Below, piece after piece: positions 17,094 to 26,366 of a stretch of DNA of 64,000 nucleotides (positions within the stretch are counted from its first letter, which is position 1; each line of letters starts with the position of its first letter). This DNA is from Haemophilus parainfluenzae (GTDB taxonomy: Bacteria; Pseudomonadota; Gammaproteobacteria; Enterobacterales; Pasteurellaceae). The stretch covers positions 1,860,001 to 1,924,000 of the forward strand of contig NZ_CP063121.1 in the NCBI RefSeq assembly GCF_014931415.1. The letters are read 5' to 3'. The notes under the pieces are model-generated. The model made no database searches. It was not told the DNA's origin and saw only the letters and a program-made list of their open reading frames with translations. The position numbers and the translations under genes were made by a program.

Positions 17094-19760
17094 TTAAGCG
17101 TAAAGCGGATTTAAAATTTCAGTTTTTAAACCAAATTTCGCGATTGCATCAGCCACCACTTTCGCATCAAATTTGCCTTGTTTAACAAGCTCATGTAATG
17201 CTGCAACCACAACATAACGTGCATCCACTTCAAAGTGTTCACGTAAGTTTTCACGGCTGTCTGAACGACCGAAACCATCAGTACCTAATACGTGATAGCT
17301 TTGTGCAGGAATGAATGCACGAACTTGTTCTGCGAACAATTTCATGTAGTCAGTAGCCGCAACTGCTGGTGCATCGTTCATTACTTGTGCAATGTAAGGT
17401 ACACGTGGGGTTTCTGTTGGATGTAACATATTCCAACGTACGGCATCTGCACCTTCACGAGCCACTTCAGTGAATGAAGGCACGCTATATACATCTGAGC
17501 TTACGCCATATTCATTTGCAAGGATTTGTGCCGCTTCACGAACGTGACGGAAGATCGCGCCAGAACCTAATAATTGAACATGACCTTTGTTGCCTTTCGC
17601 TTCAACGGTTTCAAATTTATAAAGACCTTTACGAATACCCTCTTCTGCGCCTTTTGGCATTGCTGGTTGTTCGTAAGTTTCGTTTAATGTGGTGATGTAG
17701 TAGAACACATCTTCTTGTTTTTCACCGTACATACGGTTGATACCGTCTTGTAGGATAACTGCCACTTCATAAACGTAAGCTGGGTCATAAGACACACAGT
17801 TAGGAATAACAAGAGATTGAATATGGCTGTGACCATCTTCGTGTTGTAAACCTTCACCATTTAATGTTGTACGGCCAGAAGTACCACCAATCATGAAACC
17901 ACGTGCTAATTGGTCACCTGCTGCCCACATTAAGTCACCCACACGTTGGAAACCAAACATTGAGTAGTAGATGAAGAATGGAATCATCGGAAGGTTATTT
18001 ACAGAGTATGAGTTCGCTGCCGCTAACCAAGATGATGCAGCACCTAATTCATTGATACCTTCTTGTAATACTTGACCATCTTTCGCTTCACGGTAGTAAG
18101 CCACTAAGTCACGGTCAGAAGGCACATAGTTTTGACCATGTGGGTTGTAAATACCGATTTGACGGAATAAACCTTCCATACCAAAAGTACGTGCTTCGTC
18201 AGCAACAATTGGCACAATTTGTTTACCAATATTTTTATCTTTCAATAAAGTATTTAAGAAACGTACAAATGCCATTGTGGTTGAAATTGGACGTGCTTGT
18301 TCTTCCAATAATGGTGCAAATTCTTCCAATGATGGCACTTTAAATTCTGTGGTGAATTTTGGTAAACGTTTTGGTAAGTAACCGTTTAACGCTTTACGTC
18401 TGCCGTGAAGATAATTGTACTCTTCCGAACCTTCTGGGAAGGTGATATACGGATAGTTAGGGATATCTTCATCTTTAATATCTAGGTGGAAATGATCACG
18501 GAAGTATTTAAGACTTTCGATCGACATTTTTTTAGATTGGTGAGCCGTATTTTTACTTTCTGCTTCAGGAATTTTATAACCTTTAACCATGTGTGCAAGG
18601 ATTACTACAGGTTTACCTGCTGTTTGTGCTTTATGGAATGCCGCATAAAGTTTTTCTGAGTCATGACCACCGCGTCTTAATGCCCAGATTTCATCATCTG
18701 TCATATCCGCTACTAATGCTGCAGTTTCTGGATAACGACCAAAGAAGTGTTCACGAACATAAGCACCATCTTTAGATTTGAAGGTTAAATAGTCGCCATC
18801 AAGCACTTCCATCATCAATTGAGTTAACTTACCTGAGGTGTCTTTGGCAAATAATTTGTCCCAGTTAGAGCCCCACATGACTTTGATCACTTCCCAACCA
18901 GCACCAGCAAATAAACCTTCTAATTCTTGAACGATTTTACCGTTACCCGTTACAGGACCATCTAAACGTTGCAAGTTACAGCTTACTACGAAGATTAAGT
19001 TATCTAAGCCTTCACGTGCTGCGAAGGTTAAATCACCTTTCGCTTCGATTTCATCCATCTCACCATCACCAAGGAAAGCATACACTTTTTGATCTTTGGT
19101 GTCTTTTAAGCCACGGTTATCTAAGTATTTTAAGAAACGAGCAGTACGGATTGCATTTACAGGACCTAAACCCATCGATACTGTAGAGAATTGCCAGAAT
19201 TCGGGCATTAATTTCGGGTGAGGATAAGAAGAAAGACCTTTACCTGGTTCACATTCCTGACGGAAGTTATTCATTTGTTCTTCAGTAATACGGCCTTCAA
19301 CAAATGCACGCGCATACATACCTGGCGCTGCATGGCCTTGGAAGAAGACTAAGTCACCGCCGTTTTTATCTGTAGCAGCTTTGAAGAAGTGGTTAAAACA
19401 GACTTCATACATGCTTGCTGCAGATTGATAAGTTGAAATGTGACCTCCTAATTCAAGATCTTTTTTCTGACCACGTAATACCGCCATGATCGCATTCCAA
19501 CGTACAGCACTACGAATACGACGCTCAATAGCTTTATCACCTGGGTATGCTGGCTGTTCAGAAACAGGGATGGTATTAACATAAGGGGTTGTTACGCCAC
19601 CTTTTGCAATGTTCACACCACCATTACGTGCCTGATCAATCACTTGATTGATGATGTAATGCGCACGCTCTGCGCCTTCAGCACGAATTAATGAATCAAC
19701 AGCTGACAACCAATCTTGTGTTTCAATTGGGTCAATATCGTTTACTAAGGTATTTGACAT
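17094..19760 (-). CDS. aceE: Pyruvate dehydrogenase E1 component (homodimeric)
   Basis: Thiamine-diphosphate enzyme of 888 aa (E. coli AceE 887 aa) that decarboxylates pyruvate and acetylates the E2 lipoyl group. The ThDP/Mg motif starts at GDGEMDEIEAKGDL near residue 230 and ends with the NLQRLDGPV segment. The C-terminal third contains the histidine-rich loop HEDGHSHIQ and the conserved ending FGLKTEILNPLYA. First gene of aceE-aceF-lpdA, with gaps of about 90 bases that hold uptake signals. No pdhR gene precedes it, unlike E. coli. Confidence 0.98.
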   Translation of the reverse strand: MSNTLVNDIDPIETQDWLSAVDSLIRAEGAERAHYIINQVIDQARNGGVNIAKGGVTTPYVNTIPVSEQPAYPGDKAIERRIRSAVRWNAIMAVLRGQKKDLELGGHISTYQSAASMYEVCFNHFFKAATDKNGGDLVFFQGHAAPGMYARAFVEGRITEEQMNNFRQECEPGKGLSSYPHPKLMPEFWQFSTVSMGLGPVNAIRTARFLKYLDNRGLKDTKDQKVYAFLGDGEMDEIEAKGDLTFAAREGLDNLIFVVSCNLQRLDGPVTGNGKIVQELEGLFAGAGWEVIKVMWGSNWDKLFAKDTSGKLTQLMMEVLDGDYLTFKSKDGAYVREHFFGRYPETAALVADMTDDEIWALRRGGHDSEKLYAAFHKAQTAGKPVVILAHMVKGYKIPEAESKNTAHQSKKMSIESLKYFRDHFHLDIKDEDIPNYPYITFPEGSEEYNYLHGRRKALNGYLPKRLPKFTTEFKVPSLEEFAPLLEEQARPISTTMAFVRFLNTLLKDKNIGKQIVPIVADEARTFGMEGLFRQIGIYNPHGQNYVPSDRDLVAYYREAKDGQVLQEGINELGAASSWLAAANSYSVNNLPMIPFFIYYSMFGFQRVGDLMWAAGDQLARGFMIGGTSGRTTLNGEGLQHEDGHSHIQSLVIPNCVSYDPAYVYEVAVILQDGINRMYGEKQEDVFYYITTLNETYEQPAMPKGAEEGIRKGLYKFETVEAKGNKGHVQLLGSGAIFRHVREAAQILANEYGVSSDVYSVPSFTEVAREGADAVRWNMLHPTETPRVPYIAQVMNDAPAVAATDYMKLFAEQVRAFIPAQSYHVLGTDGFGRSDSRENLREHFEVDARYVVVAALHELVKQGKFDAKVVADAIAKFGLKTEILNPLYA

Positions 19761-20067
19761 AGTCTTTCCTTATTTTACTGAGTGAAAATAAAGTTTGGTC
19801 ATCACCAAACACGAAAATCTAGCTTGTTAATCAATGTTACAAACATTTAACAAATCTTGTAAATTTTAGAAGATTTTTTGTAAGAAAGATAGTAGATTTT
19901 GACCGTTCTCAAGGATTTCTTCGTGTTATTGCAATAGTCTTCATTAAAAGTGCGGTCATTTTTAAAGGATTTTTGGGTTTAAATTAAAGCATACTTTATA
20001 TATTGCATTCCTTACCCGCTTTGATCTAAAGTGTTCGCATGCTTTTGAGCTTTTTAGAGGACAAAAT
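19761..20067. promoter_or_regulatory. Divergent aceE-mgsA promoter region
   Basis: This 307-base gap contains no gene I can support. It must hold both promoters. It has the 7-bp palindrome described separately near aceE, an uptake signal near 19948 and an AT-rich stretch before mgsA. Confidence 0.5.
19793..19810. promoter_or_regulatory. Palindrome upstream of aceE
   Basis: GTTTGGT-CATC-ACCAAAC, a perfect 7-bp inverted repeat 33 bases before the aceE start. The half-site resembles the PdhR operator half TTGGT...ACCAA of enterics but has a 4-base rather than 3-base centre. It could be an operator or a 5' leader hairpin. Confidence 0.4.
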
Positions 20068-20526
20068 ATGAACACGACAACTCGCCCAATCTTTTCTCAT
20101 AAACGAATAGCGCTCGTTGCACATGATAGCTGCAAACAAAATCTGCTCAATTGGGTAAAGAAACACAAAGAAGCACTCGCTCCCCATCAACTTTATGCGA
20201 CTGGTACAACTGGACATCTATTAGAAAGAGAAACGGGACTCAAAATAGCCTCGCTATTAAGTGGCCCGATGGGCGGCGATCAACAACTTGGCGGACTGAT
20301 TGCTGAGAAAAAAATTGATATGATGATTTTCTTTTGGGATCCGATGAACGCCGCGCCACATGATCCCGATGTAAAAGCCTTAATGCGTATCGCCACAGTG
20401 TGGAATATTCCTGTAGCAATTAATCAAAGCTCCGCTGATTTTCTTTTAACATCAAGCTTATTTGATCAAGAAATCAATATTGATATCCCCGATTATGAAG
20501 GATATTTAAAAGCACGTTTAAATTAA
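20068..20526 (+). CDS. mgsA: Methylglyoxal synthase
   Basis: Enzyme of 152 aa that converts dihydroxyacetone phosphate to methylglyoxal and phosphate, a bypass of lower glycolysis under phosphate limitation. Visible active-site segments are the phosphate-binding [10 protein letters not shown], the catalytic aspartate in [11 protein letters not shown] and [16 protein letters not shown] with the conserved His and Asp. The length equals E. coli MgsA. Start ATG follows AGAGGACAA. Its product is detoxified by the pathway of gloB near the window start. Confidence 0.97.
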   Translation: MNTTTRPIFSHKRIALVAHDSCKQNLLNWVKKHKEALAPHQLYATGTTGHLLERETGLKIASLLSGPMGGDQQLGGLIAEKKIDMMIFFWDPMNAAPHDPDVKALMRIATVWNIPVAINQSSADFLLTSSLFDQEINIDIPDYEGYLKARLN

Positions 20527-20534
20527 CCAAATAA

Positions 20535-20566
20535 AAAGGAGATAAATCACTTTATCTCCTTTCTGT
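20535..20566. terminator. Bidirectional terminator between mgsA and the ydgA-like gene
   Basis: Perfect 12-bp stem AAAGGAGATAAA / TTTATCTCCTTT with a 4-base loop; both sides end in A/T runs, serving the converging genes. Confidence 0.85.
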
Positions 20567-20581
20567 TTATTTACTCGTCAA

Positions 20582-22081
20582 TTACTTACCTTGCATTGCC
20601 GCGCTCATGATCAACATAAATAGTACGCCTTGCACCTGCTCTTCTGGAATCACTTGACCATTAAGTTTTAATTCGCCTTTTTCAAGTACTAAGGCAAGCG
20701 TCACATTTTTATCGTTATTCACCACAATATTTTGTGCTGCTGCTTGTTTGGCTTGCTCTTCAATTTTCTCTTTAATCAACGCTTTATCTTCTTCTGGAGC
20801 AAATTGTGTCATGATTTTTTCTGCTGTCGCTTTATCTACATGAATATGCACCGCAAAATCCGTAAATTGTTTATATAAACTTCCTTTCATTAAATCAAAT
20901 TTTGGATCTTTCGCTAATGCCACATTGAGATCTAATGACACTTTACCTTGATTATCTGAAATTGATACTGGGTTGAGTTTAAGTTGAGGCTGATTATTAA
21001 AAATAGCCATACCATGCTCTTCAACCCATGAACTTAAAATTTCAGATACCACTTCATCATTCACATTTTTATCATCTCTAACAGACTTAAATACCGTGAA
21101 AAGAGCTTCAATCAACGCATTTGCTGCATTTGCTTCAATATGATTTAACTCGCTATTGTTAGTTAACTTCCCTAACTCTTTTCCATCTAGAACAAATGAA
21201 TCTACTGCACTCTCACTTTTTAAGTTTACAAAATCACCATTAAGTGAAATATCAGATGTGGCATTTAAGCCTTTTTCAATAAGAGAAGTCGTTTTTCCAG
21301 CATAGTCCGTGCTCGTCATTTCGAAGCTTTCAGTTGAATAAGAACCTTTCCCCGTATAAATGTAAGCCCATTTTGTAGGATTGAATGAGGCATCCAATTT
21401 CATGCCCTTCATCTTCGTTTTTACCGACTTAACTGCAGTAGCGTCCTGGCTATCCCCATCTGCACTACTAGGGCCTAAATCAGCAGTCACTTCGTCTAAG
21501 GTCATGTCATATTTCCCCGCTCGATCTTTATCTACATCAAAACCAATGTTGATATTTGACCATGAGATCTTATTTTGCGGTGAGTGAGGATCTGTCATTT
21601 CCCCAGCTGCTAATTCAACTTTACCTTTTGTTGCTAAACTATAGCTAGTCGAAGCTTGATATTGAACAGGTTTATCTGATTTAAGAAAATCAAATAGCGG
21701 CTGAGTTGTTTCATTTTTACCAATCACACCTTGTGCTGAAAACATTGTTGGTACGAAGTTAAATTTTTCCAACTGATTAAGTGGAAATGGTCCATGATAA
21801 AGCTTAGTTGAAAGTGGGATAGTAAATACTTGCCCTTCTTTCGGTAAAGAAATAACTACCTCATCTTCTACCTGAGAAGTAAAGAAACTGCGATCAAATT
21901 GCTTGTTTTTATAAACAAGATTCACTGAATCTGACAAACCTAAACTTTGTAATTTTTGGTTCGCTAATTCAATTTGGCGTAAATATTCAGTTTGTGCTTT
22001 TTCTCCAGTAAACCATGCACCACCGACGCCTACAACGCCAAGGGCAACAATGACACCTAATGCTACAGTTGATTTTTTCAT
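20582..22081 (-). CDS. ydgA: DUF945 family protein, YdgA-like
   Basis: Protein of 499 aa with a single N-terminal hydrophobic anchor (residues about 5-22, TVALGVIVALGVVGVGGAW) followed by a long periplasmic domain. Length and layout match the E. coli YdgA family (502 aa, DUF945), which has no established function, although a link with inner-membrane stress has been suggested. Repeated beta-rich segments and a C-terminal LALVLEKGELKLNGQVIPEE region are visible. The 270-base gap after its start contains the dnaK promoters, so the two genes are divergent. Confidence 0.7.
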   Translation of the reverse strand: MKKSTVALGVIVALGVVGVGGAWFTGEKAQTEYLRQIELANQKLQSLGLSDSVNLVYKNKQFDRSFFTSQVEDEVVISLPKEGQVFTIPLSTKLYHGPFPLNQLEKFNFVPTMFSAQGVIGKNETTQPLFDFLKSDKPVQYQASTSYSLATKGKVELAAGEMTDPHSPQNKISWSNINIGFDVDKDRAGKYDMTLDEVTADLGPSSADGDSQDATAVKSVKTKMKGMKLDASFNPTKWAYIYTGKGSYSTESFEMTSTDYAGKTTSLIEKGLNATSDISLNGDFVNLKSESAVDSFVLDGKELGKLTNNSELNHIEANAANALIEALFTVFKSVRDDKNVNDEVVSEILSSWVEEHGMAIFNNQPQLKLNPVSISDNQGKVSLDLNVALAKDPKFDLMKGSLYKQFTDFAVHIHVDKATAEKIMTQFAPEEDKALIKEKIEEQAKQAAAQNIVVNNDKNVTLALVLEKGELKLNGQVIPEEQVQGVLFMLIMSAAMQGK

Positions 22082-22180
22082 TTTGATTCCTTTGCTAACT
22101 AATAGATGATTAAAATTGCTGGCAATTTACCACAAATCACAATTTTTTTCTTATTTTTAAAAAATAATTTTATATCCCCC

Positions 22181-22208
22181 CTTGAACTTCTCATCTCTGG
22201 ACTTATTT
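22181..22208 (+). promoter_or_regulatory. Candidate distal sigma-32 promoter of dnaK
   Basis: CCCCCTTGAAC (-35 core 22181-22187) is followed after 13 bases by ACTTATTT, matching 5 of 8 bases of the heat-shock -10 CCCCATTT. Confidence 0.4.
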
Positions 22209-22270
22209 TGTAAAACAAGAACGGAAATGACCGCACTTTAACAGGAAGAAAAAAATTTTAAATCTTACCT

Positions 22271-22298
22271 CTTGAAATGCGAAAAAGTATCCACATCT
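22271..22298 (+). promoter_or_regulatory. Sigma-32 heat-shock promoter of dnaK
   Basis: Perfect -35 CTTGAAA, 13-base spacer, then CCACATCT against the consensus CCCCATNT. Spacing equals that of E. coli dnaK P1. The dnaK start is 54 bases downstream. Confidence 0.7.
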
Positions 22299-22351
22299 TA
22301 TTCATCGTAATGATTTACAACGAATTTAAAATTTTACTTAGGAGTAACAAA

Positions 22352-24253
22352 ATGGGAAAAATTATTGGTATTGACTTAGGTACAACAAACTCTTGTGTGG
22401 CAGTAATGGATGGCGATAAACCACGCGTAATTGAAAACGCAGAAGGCGATCGTACTACCCCGTCAATTATCGCTTATACAAATGATAACGAAATTTTAGT
22501 CGGTCAACCAGCAAAACGCCAAGCGGTGACTAACCCGAAAAATACATTATTCGCAATCAAACGTTTAATTGGTCGTCGTTTTGATGATGCTGAAGTAAAA
22601 CGTGATATCGACATTATGCCATTTGAAATCACCAAAGCAGACAATGGTGATGCATGGGTAAATGTAAAAGGTGACAAACTTGCACCACCACAAATTTCTG
22701 CAGAAGTATTGAAAAAAATGAAGAAAACTGCAGAAGACTTCTTAGGTGAGCCAGTAACTGAAGCAGTAATCACTGTTCCAGCATACTTTAACGATGCTCA
22801 ACGTCAAGCAACAAAAGATGCGGGTCGTATCGCAGGCTTAGAAGTTAAACGTATTATCAACGAACCTACAGCTGCAGCATTAGCTTATGGTTTAGATAAA
22901 GGTCAAGGCAACAAAACTATCGCTGTTTATGACTTAGGTGGTGGTACATTCGACTTATCTATCATCGAAATTGATGAAGTAGGTGGCGAAAAAACCTTCG
23001 AAGTATTAGCAACCAATGGTGATACTCACTTAGGTGGTGAAGACTTCGATAACCGTGTTATCAACTACTTAGTGGATGAGTTCAAAAAAGAACAAGGCGT
23101 TGACTTACGTAACGACCCACTTGCAATGCAACGTTTAAAAGAAGCAGGTGAAAAAGCGAAAATTGAACTTTCTTCTGCACAACAAACTGATGTTAACTTA
23201 CCTTACATCACTGCAGATGCAACAGGTCCTAAACACTTAAACATTAAATTAACTCGCGCTAAATTAGAATCTTTAGTAGAAGATTTAGTGGCGAAATCAC
23301 TTGAACCTGTAAAAGTTGCATTAAACGATGCTGGCTTAAGTGCATCACAAATTGATGATGTTATCTTAGTGGGCGGTCAAACCCGTATGCCATTAGTACA
23401 ACAAAAAGTAGAAGAATTCTTCGGTAAAGCACCTCGTAAAGATGTGAACCCTGATGAAGCCGTTGCTATCGGTGCAGCAGTTCAAGGTGGTGTATTAGCG
23501 GGTGATGTAACTGATGTATTATTGTTAGACGTAACACCTTTATCTTTAGGTATCGAAACCATGGGTGGCGTGATGACTACCTTAATTGAGAAAAACACGA
23601 CGATTCCAACTAAAAAATCGCAAGTATTCTCAACAGCAGAAGATAACCAAAGTGCAGTAACCATTCACGTGTTACAAGGTGAACGTAAACAAGCATCAGC
23701 GAATAAATCTTTAGGTCAATTCAACCTTGAAGGCATCAACCCTGCTCCACGCGGTATGCCACAAATTGAAGTAACCTTTGATATCGACGCTGACGGTATT
23801 ATCCATGTTTCTGCGAAAGATAAAGGTACGGGTAAAGAACAACAAATCACCATCAAAGCCTCTTCAGGTTTAAGTGATGAAGAAATTCAAAAAATGGTTC
23901 GTGATGCAGAAGCAAACGCTGAAGCAGACCGTAAATTTGAAGAATTAGTACAAGCTCGTAACCAAGCAGATCACCTTGTACACAGCACACGTAAACAATT
24001 AGAAGAAGCAGGTGACAAAGTTCCAGCTGAAGATCGTGCCGCAATTGAAAGCGCATTAAGCGATTTAGAAACTGCAGCGAAAGGTGAAGATAAAGCAGCA
24101 ATCGAAGCTAAACTTCAAGCGCTTGCAGAAGTGGCTCAAAAACTTGCTCAAGCGGCTCAACCACAAGGTGATGCACAACAAGCTCAAAGCAACAGCAAAC
24201 CAAATGATGATGTTGTTGATGCAGAGTTTGAAGAAGTGAAAGACAATAAATAA
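22352..24253 (+). CDS. dnaK: Chaperone protein DnaK (Hsp70)
   Basis: ATP-dependent chaperone of 633 aa. The nucleotide-binding domain begins [20 protein letters not shown] and includes the [17 protein letters not shown] phosphate loop; the linker [15 protein letters not shown] leads into the substrate-binding domain, and the C-terminus ends in [13 protein letters not shown] as in other gamma-proteobacteria. I chose the ATG at 22352 after AGGAGTAAC; a long in-frame extension to 22277 runs into the heat-shock promoter and is rejected. Its partner dnaJ is not adjacent here (see the dnaJ entry). Confidence 0.99.
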   Translation: MGKIIGIDLGTTNSCVAVMDGDKPRVIENAEGDRTTPSIIAYTNDNEILVGQPAKRQAVTNPKNTLFAIKRLIGRRFDDAEVKRDIDIMPFEITKADNGDAWVNVKGDKLAPPQISAEVLKKMKKTAEDFLGEPVTEAVITVPAYFNDAQRQATKDAGRIAGLEVKRIINEPTAAALAYGLDKGQGNKTIAVYDLGGGTFDLSIIEIDEVGGEKTFEVLATNGDTHLGGEDFDNRVINYLVDEFKKEQGVDLRNDPLAMQRLKEAGEKAKIELSSAQQTDVNLPYITADATGPKHLNIKLTRAKLESLVEDLVAKSLEPVKVALNDAGLSASQIDDVILVGGQTRMPLVQQKVEEFFGKAPRKDVNPDEAVAIGAAVQGGVLAGDVTDVLLLDVTPLSLGIETMGGVMTTLIEKNTTIPTKKSQVFSTAEDNQSAVTIHVLQGERKQASANKSLGQFNLEGINPAPRGMPQIEVTFDIDADGIIHVSAKDKGTGKEQQITIKASSGLSDEEIQKMVRDAEANAEADRKFEELVQARNQADHLVHSTRKQLEEAGDKVPAEDRAAIESALSDLETAAKGEDKAAIEAKLQALAEVAQKLAQAAQPQGDAQQAQSNSKPNDDVVDAEFEEVKDNK

Positions 24254-24272
24254 TTTCACTTGAACCAAAATT

Positions 24273-24298
24273 AAAGGGCGTAGCAATACGCCCTTTTG
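24273..24298 (+). terminator. Hairpin after dnaK
   Basis: Perfect 10-bp stem AAAGGGCGTA / TACGCCCTTT closed by a GCAA (GNRA) tetraloop. The T-run is short, so some read-through into the next gene is possible. Confidence 0.75.
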
Positions 24299-24373
24299 GC
24301 ATATTCATTAAATGCCGTTTTTCCTGACTTTATTTAAAAAAGTGAAATCAGGAAAAATAAACCAGGAGGATAA

Positions 24374-24772
24374 ATGGTGTTAAAACTCTACCCAATCGTA
24401 CAACAACGCTTAAATAACAACATAGCAGATGAGATAATTCCGTCCCTTTGGCAAAACAATCTAGATAAACTACCACAAGGTCACTATTGTTATAGCATTT
24501 ATTTTAATTATGCTACGAATTACCAAGCAGACTATGATTTTGCGATTGCAAGTGAAGTAGTATCAGAAACAGATATCCCAGTGATTGAAATTGAAGATTT
24601 GAGTTGCTACGAAGTTTTTCGTTGCAAAGTAGATGAAATTTATCAAACATGGCAACTAATCTGGAAAAAAGAACAACAAGGTTTACTTAAGCGGGCTTAT
24701 TCGGTGGATTTTGAAAAACACCACCCTGATGGTTTGGTAGAAATTTATATTGCTGTTGAACCTCATTGCTAA
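24374..24772 (+). CDS. GyrI-like/AraC effector-binding domain protein
   Basis: Stand-alone small-molecule-binding domain protein of 132 aa. The pattern CYSIYFNYATNYQADYDFAIASEVV and the ending HPDGLVEIYIAVEP are typical of the GyrI-like/AraC effector-binding fold (two SHS2-type beta modules). No DNA-binding domain is present. Such proteins bind or hydrolyse small amphipathic compounds; the ligand cannot be inferred. It has an AGGAGGATAA ribosome site. With the following sulfhydrylase gene it is placed between dnaK and dnaJ, which are usually neighbours. Confidence 0.65.
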   Translation: MVLKLYPIVQQRLNNNIADEIIPSLWQNNLDKLPQGHYCYSIYFNYATNYQADYDFAIASEVVSETDIPVIEIEDLSCYEVFRCKVDEIYQTWQLIWKKEQQGLLKRAYSVDFEKHHPDGLVEIYIAVEPHC

Positions 24773-24846
24773 GCTCAAAGTGCATAAAATTTTATAAAAA
24801 ACGACCGCACTTTACCCCCAAACAAACACAACTAAAGGGAAAAATA

Positions 24847-26115
24847 ATGAAATTCGAAACAAAATGTCTCCATGCCGGTTATAGTCCTAAAAATGGAGAA
24901 CCACGTGTTCAACCTATTGTACAAAGCACCACTTATACCTACGATTCGGCAGAAGAAATCGGTAAATTATTTGATTTACAAGCGACTGGCTATTTTTATA
25001 CGCGCCTAGCAAACCCAACGACAAATGCTGTGGAAGAAAAAATTACGGCACTTGAAGGTGGCGTTGCAACAATGTGTACTGCTTCTGGTCAATCTGCAGT
25101 TTTCTATGCAATGCTGAATATTTTAGAAGCGGGCGATCATTTCATTTCCTCTTCTTATGTGTATGGCGGCACTTACAATTTATTTGCCCATACATTCAAA
25201 AAAATGGGCATTGACGTGAGTTTTGTGGATCAAGACTTACCGCTTGAAGAACTCAAAAAAGCGATTCGTCCAAATACAAAAGCTGTCTTTGCTGAAACCA
25301 TTGCAAACCCCGCTTTACGTGTATTGGATATTGAAAAATTTGCTGCCCTAGCGAAAGCTGCAGAGGCGCCATTATTAGTTGATAACACCTTTGCAACGCC
25401 CTATTTTTGTCGCCCAATCGAATTTGGCGCAAACATAGTCATTCACAGCACATCTAAATATTTAGATGGCCATGCTATTGCCTTAGGTGGATCCATTACT
25501 GATGGTGGTAACTTTAATTGGAATAACGGCAAATATCCGCAATTAAGCACGCCAGACCAAACTTATCACGGTTTAGTTTATACAGAAGCTTTTGGTCCTG
25601 CAGCTTATATTGTCAAAGCGCGTGTTCAATTAATGCGTGATTTAGGTGCAGCGCCAGCCCCACAAAATAGCTTCTTATTGAATGTCGGTATGGAAACCCT
25701 TGCACTTCGTATGCAACGTCATTATGAAAATGCACAAGCCGTAGCCGAGTTTTTAGAAAAACATCCGCAAGTCGCTAAAGTGAATTACCCTGGCTTATCG
25801 AGCTCACCAGACTATGCACTCAAACAAAAATACTTACCTAACGGTTTGTGTGGTGTCATTTCCTTTGAGATTAAAGGTGGCAAAGAAACCGCAGCAAAAT
25901 GGTTAAACGCATTGCAAATGACCTCACGTGAAGTACACGTTGCGGATATTCGGACTTGTGCGTTACATCCAGCGACTTCAACACACCGCCAATTAAATGA
26001 AGCTGAGTTAGAAAAAGCAGGTATTTCTGCAGGACTTATTCGTCTCTCTTGCGGTATTGAAAATATCCAAGATATTTTAGCTGACTTAGAGCAAGCATTC
26101 GCTGCAGCGAAATAA
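24847..26115 (+). CDS. metY: O-acetylhomoserine sulfhydrylase (Cys/Met-metabolism PLP enzyme)
   Basis: PLP-dependent enzyme of 422 aa. Its N-terminus ETKCLHAGYSPKNGEPRVQP and length fit O-acetylhomoserine aminocarboxypropyltransferases, which make homocysteine directly from sulfide. The PLP-lysine is in HSTSKYLDGHAIALGGSI (near residue 208), the substrate arginine loop in FYTRLANPTTNAVEEKIT, and the ending AGLIRLSCGIENIQDILADLEQA is typical. A cystathionine gamma-synthase or gamma-lyase activity cannot be excluded from sequence alone. ATG at 24847 follows AAAGGGAAA. No MetJ box or SAM riboswitch is evident upstream. It sits between dnaK and dnaJ with the effector-binding gene. Confidence 0.8.
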   Translation: MKFETKCLHAGYSPKNGEPRVQPIVQSTTYTYDSAEEIGKLFDLQATGYFYTRLANPTTNAVEEKITALEGGVATMCTASGQSAVFYAMLNILEAGDHFISSSYVYGGTYNLFAHTFKKMGIDVSFVDQDLPLEELKKAIRPNTKAVFAETIANPALRVLDIEKFAALAKAAEAPLLVDNTFATPYFCRPIEFGANIVIHSTSKYLDGHAIALGGSITDGGNFNWNNGKYPQLSTPDQTYHGLVYTEAFGPAAYIVKARVQLMRDLGAAPAPQNSFLLNVGMETLALRMQRHYENAQAVAEFLEKHPQVAKVNYPGLSSSPDYALKQKYLPNGLCGVISFEIKGGKETAAKWLNALQMTSREVHVADIRTCALHPATSTHRQLNEAELEKAGISAGLIRLSCGIENIQDILADLEQAFAAAK

Positions 26116-26124
26116 GTATTATAA

Positions 26125-26143
26125 GGCAGGCAAATTGCCTGCC
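26125..26143 (+). terminator. Hairpin after metY
   Basis: GGCAGGCAA / TTGCCTGCC forms a palindromic hairpin but is followed by ACTTTAAAT, so termination is probably partial. Confidence 0.5.
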
Positions 26144-26248
26144 ACTTTAAATAGAGAGATAAAAGCATTCAGCTTATCGCTTATTTTTATTTGTTTACTT
26201 ATCTTAATAGTGAGCAAACAAAAACAAGTATAAATTAACGTATTTACC

Positions 26249-26276
26249 CTTGATATTTCTGCCTTCGGCATCATTT
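26249..26276 (+). promoter_or_regulatory. Candidate sigma-32 promoter of dnaJ
   Basis: CCCTTGATA (-35 core 26249-26255), 13-base spacer, CATCATTT (26269-26276), which matches 6 of 8 bases of CCCCATTT. It lies 90 bases before dnaJ, within the gap after metY. Confidence 0.5.
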
Positions 26277-26366
26277 TTATTGTTAGGTATGTTGTTAATG
26301 CAGTACCACACAATAACAAAATAAAATTTTTTAAATTTATATTTTTAAACGGAAAACGAAAACATT

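Noticed and set aside
22277..22351. N-terminal extension of dnaK by 25 codons
   Set aside because: It would start inside the predicted heat-shock promoter; family proteins begin [10 protein letters not shown] and a good ribosome site precedes 22352.
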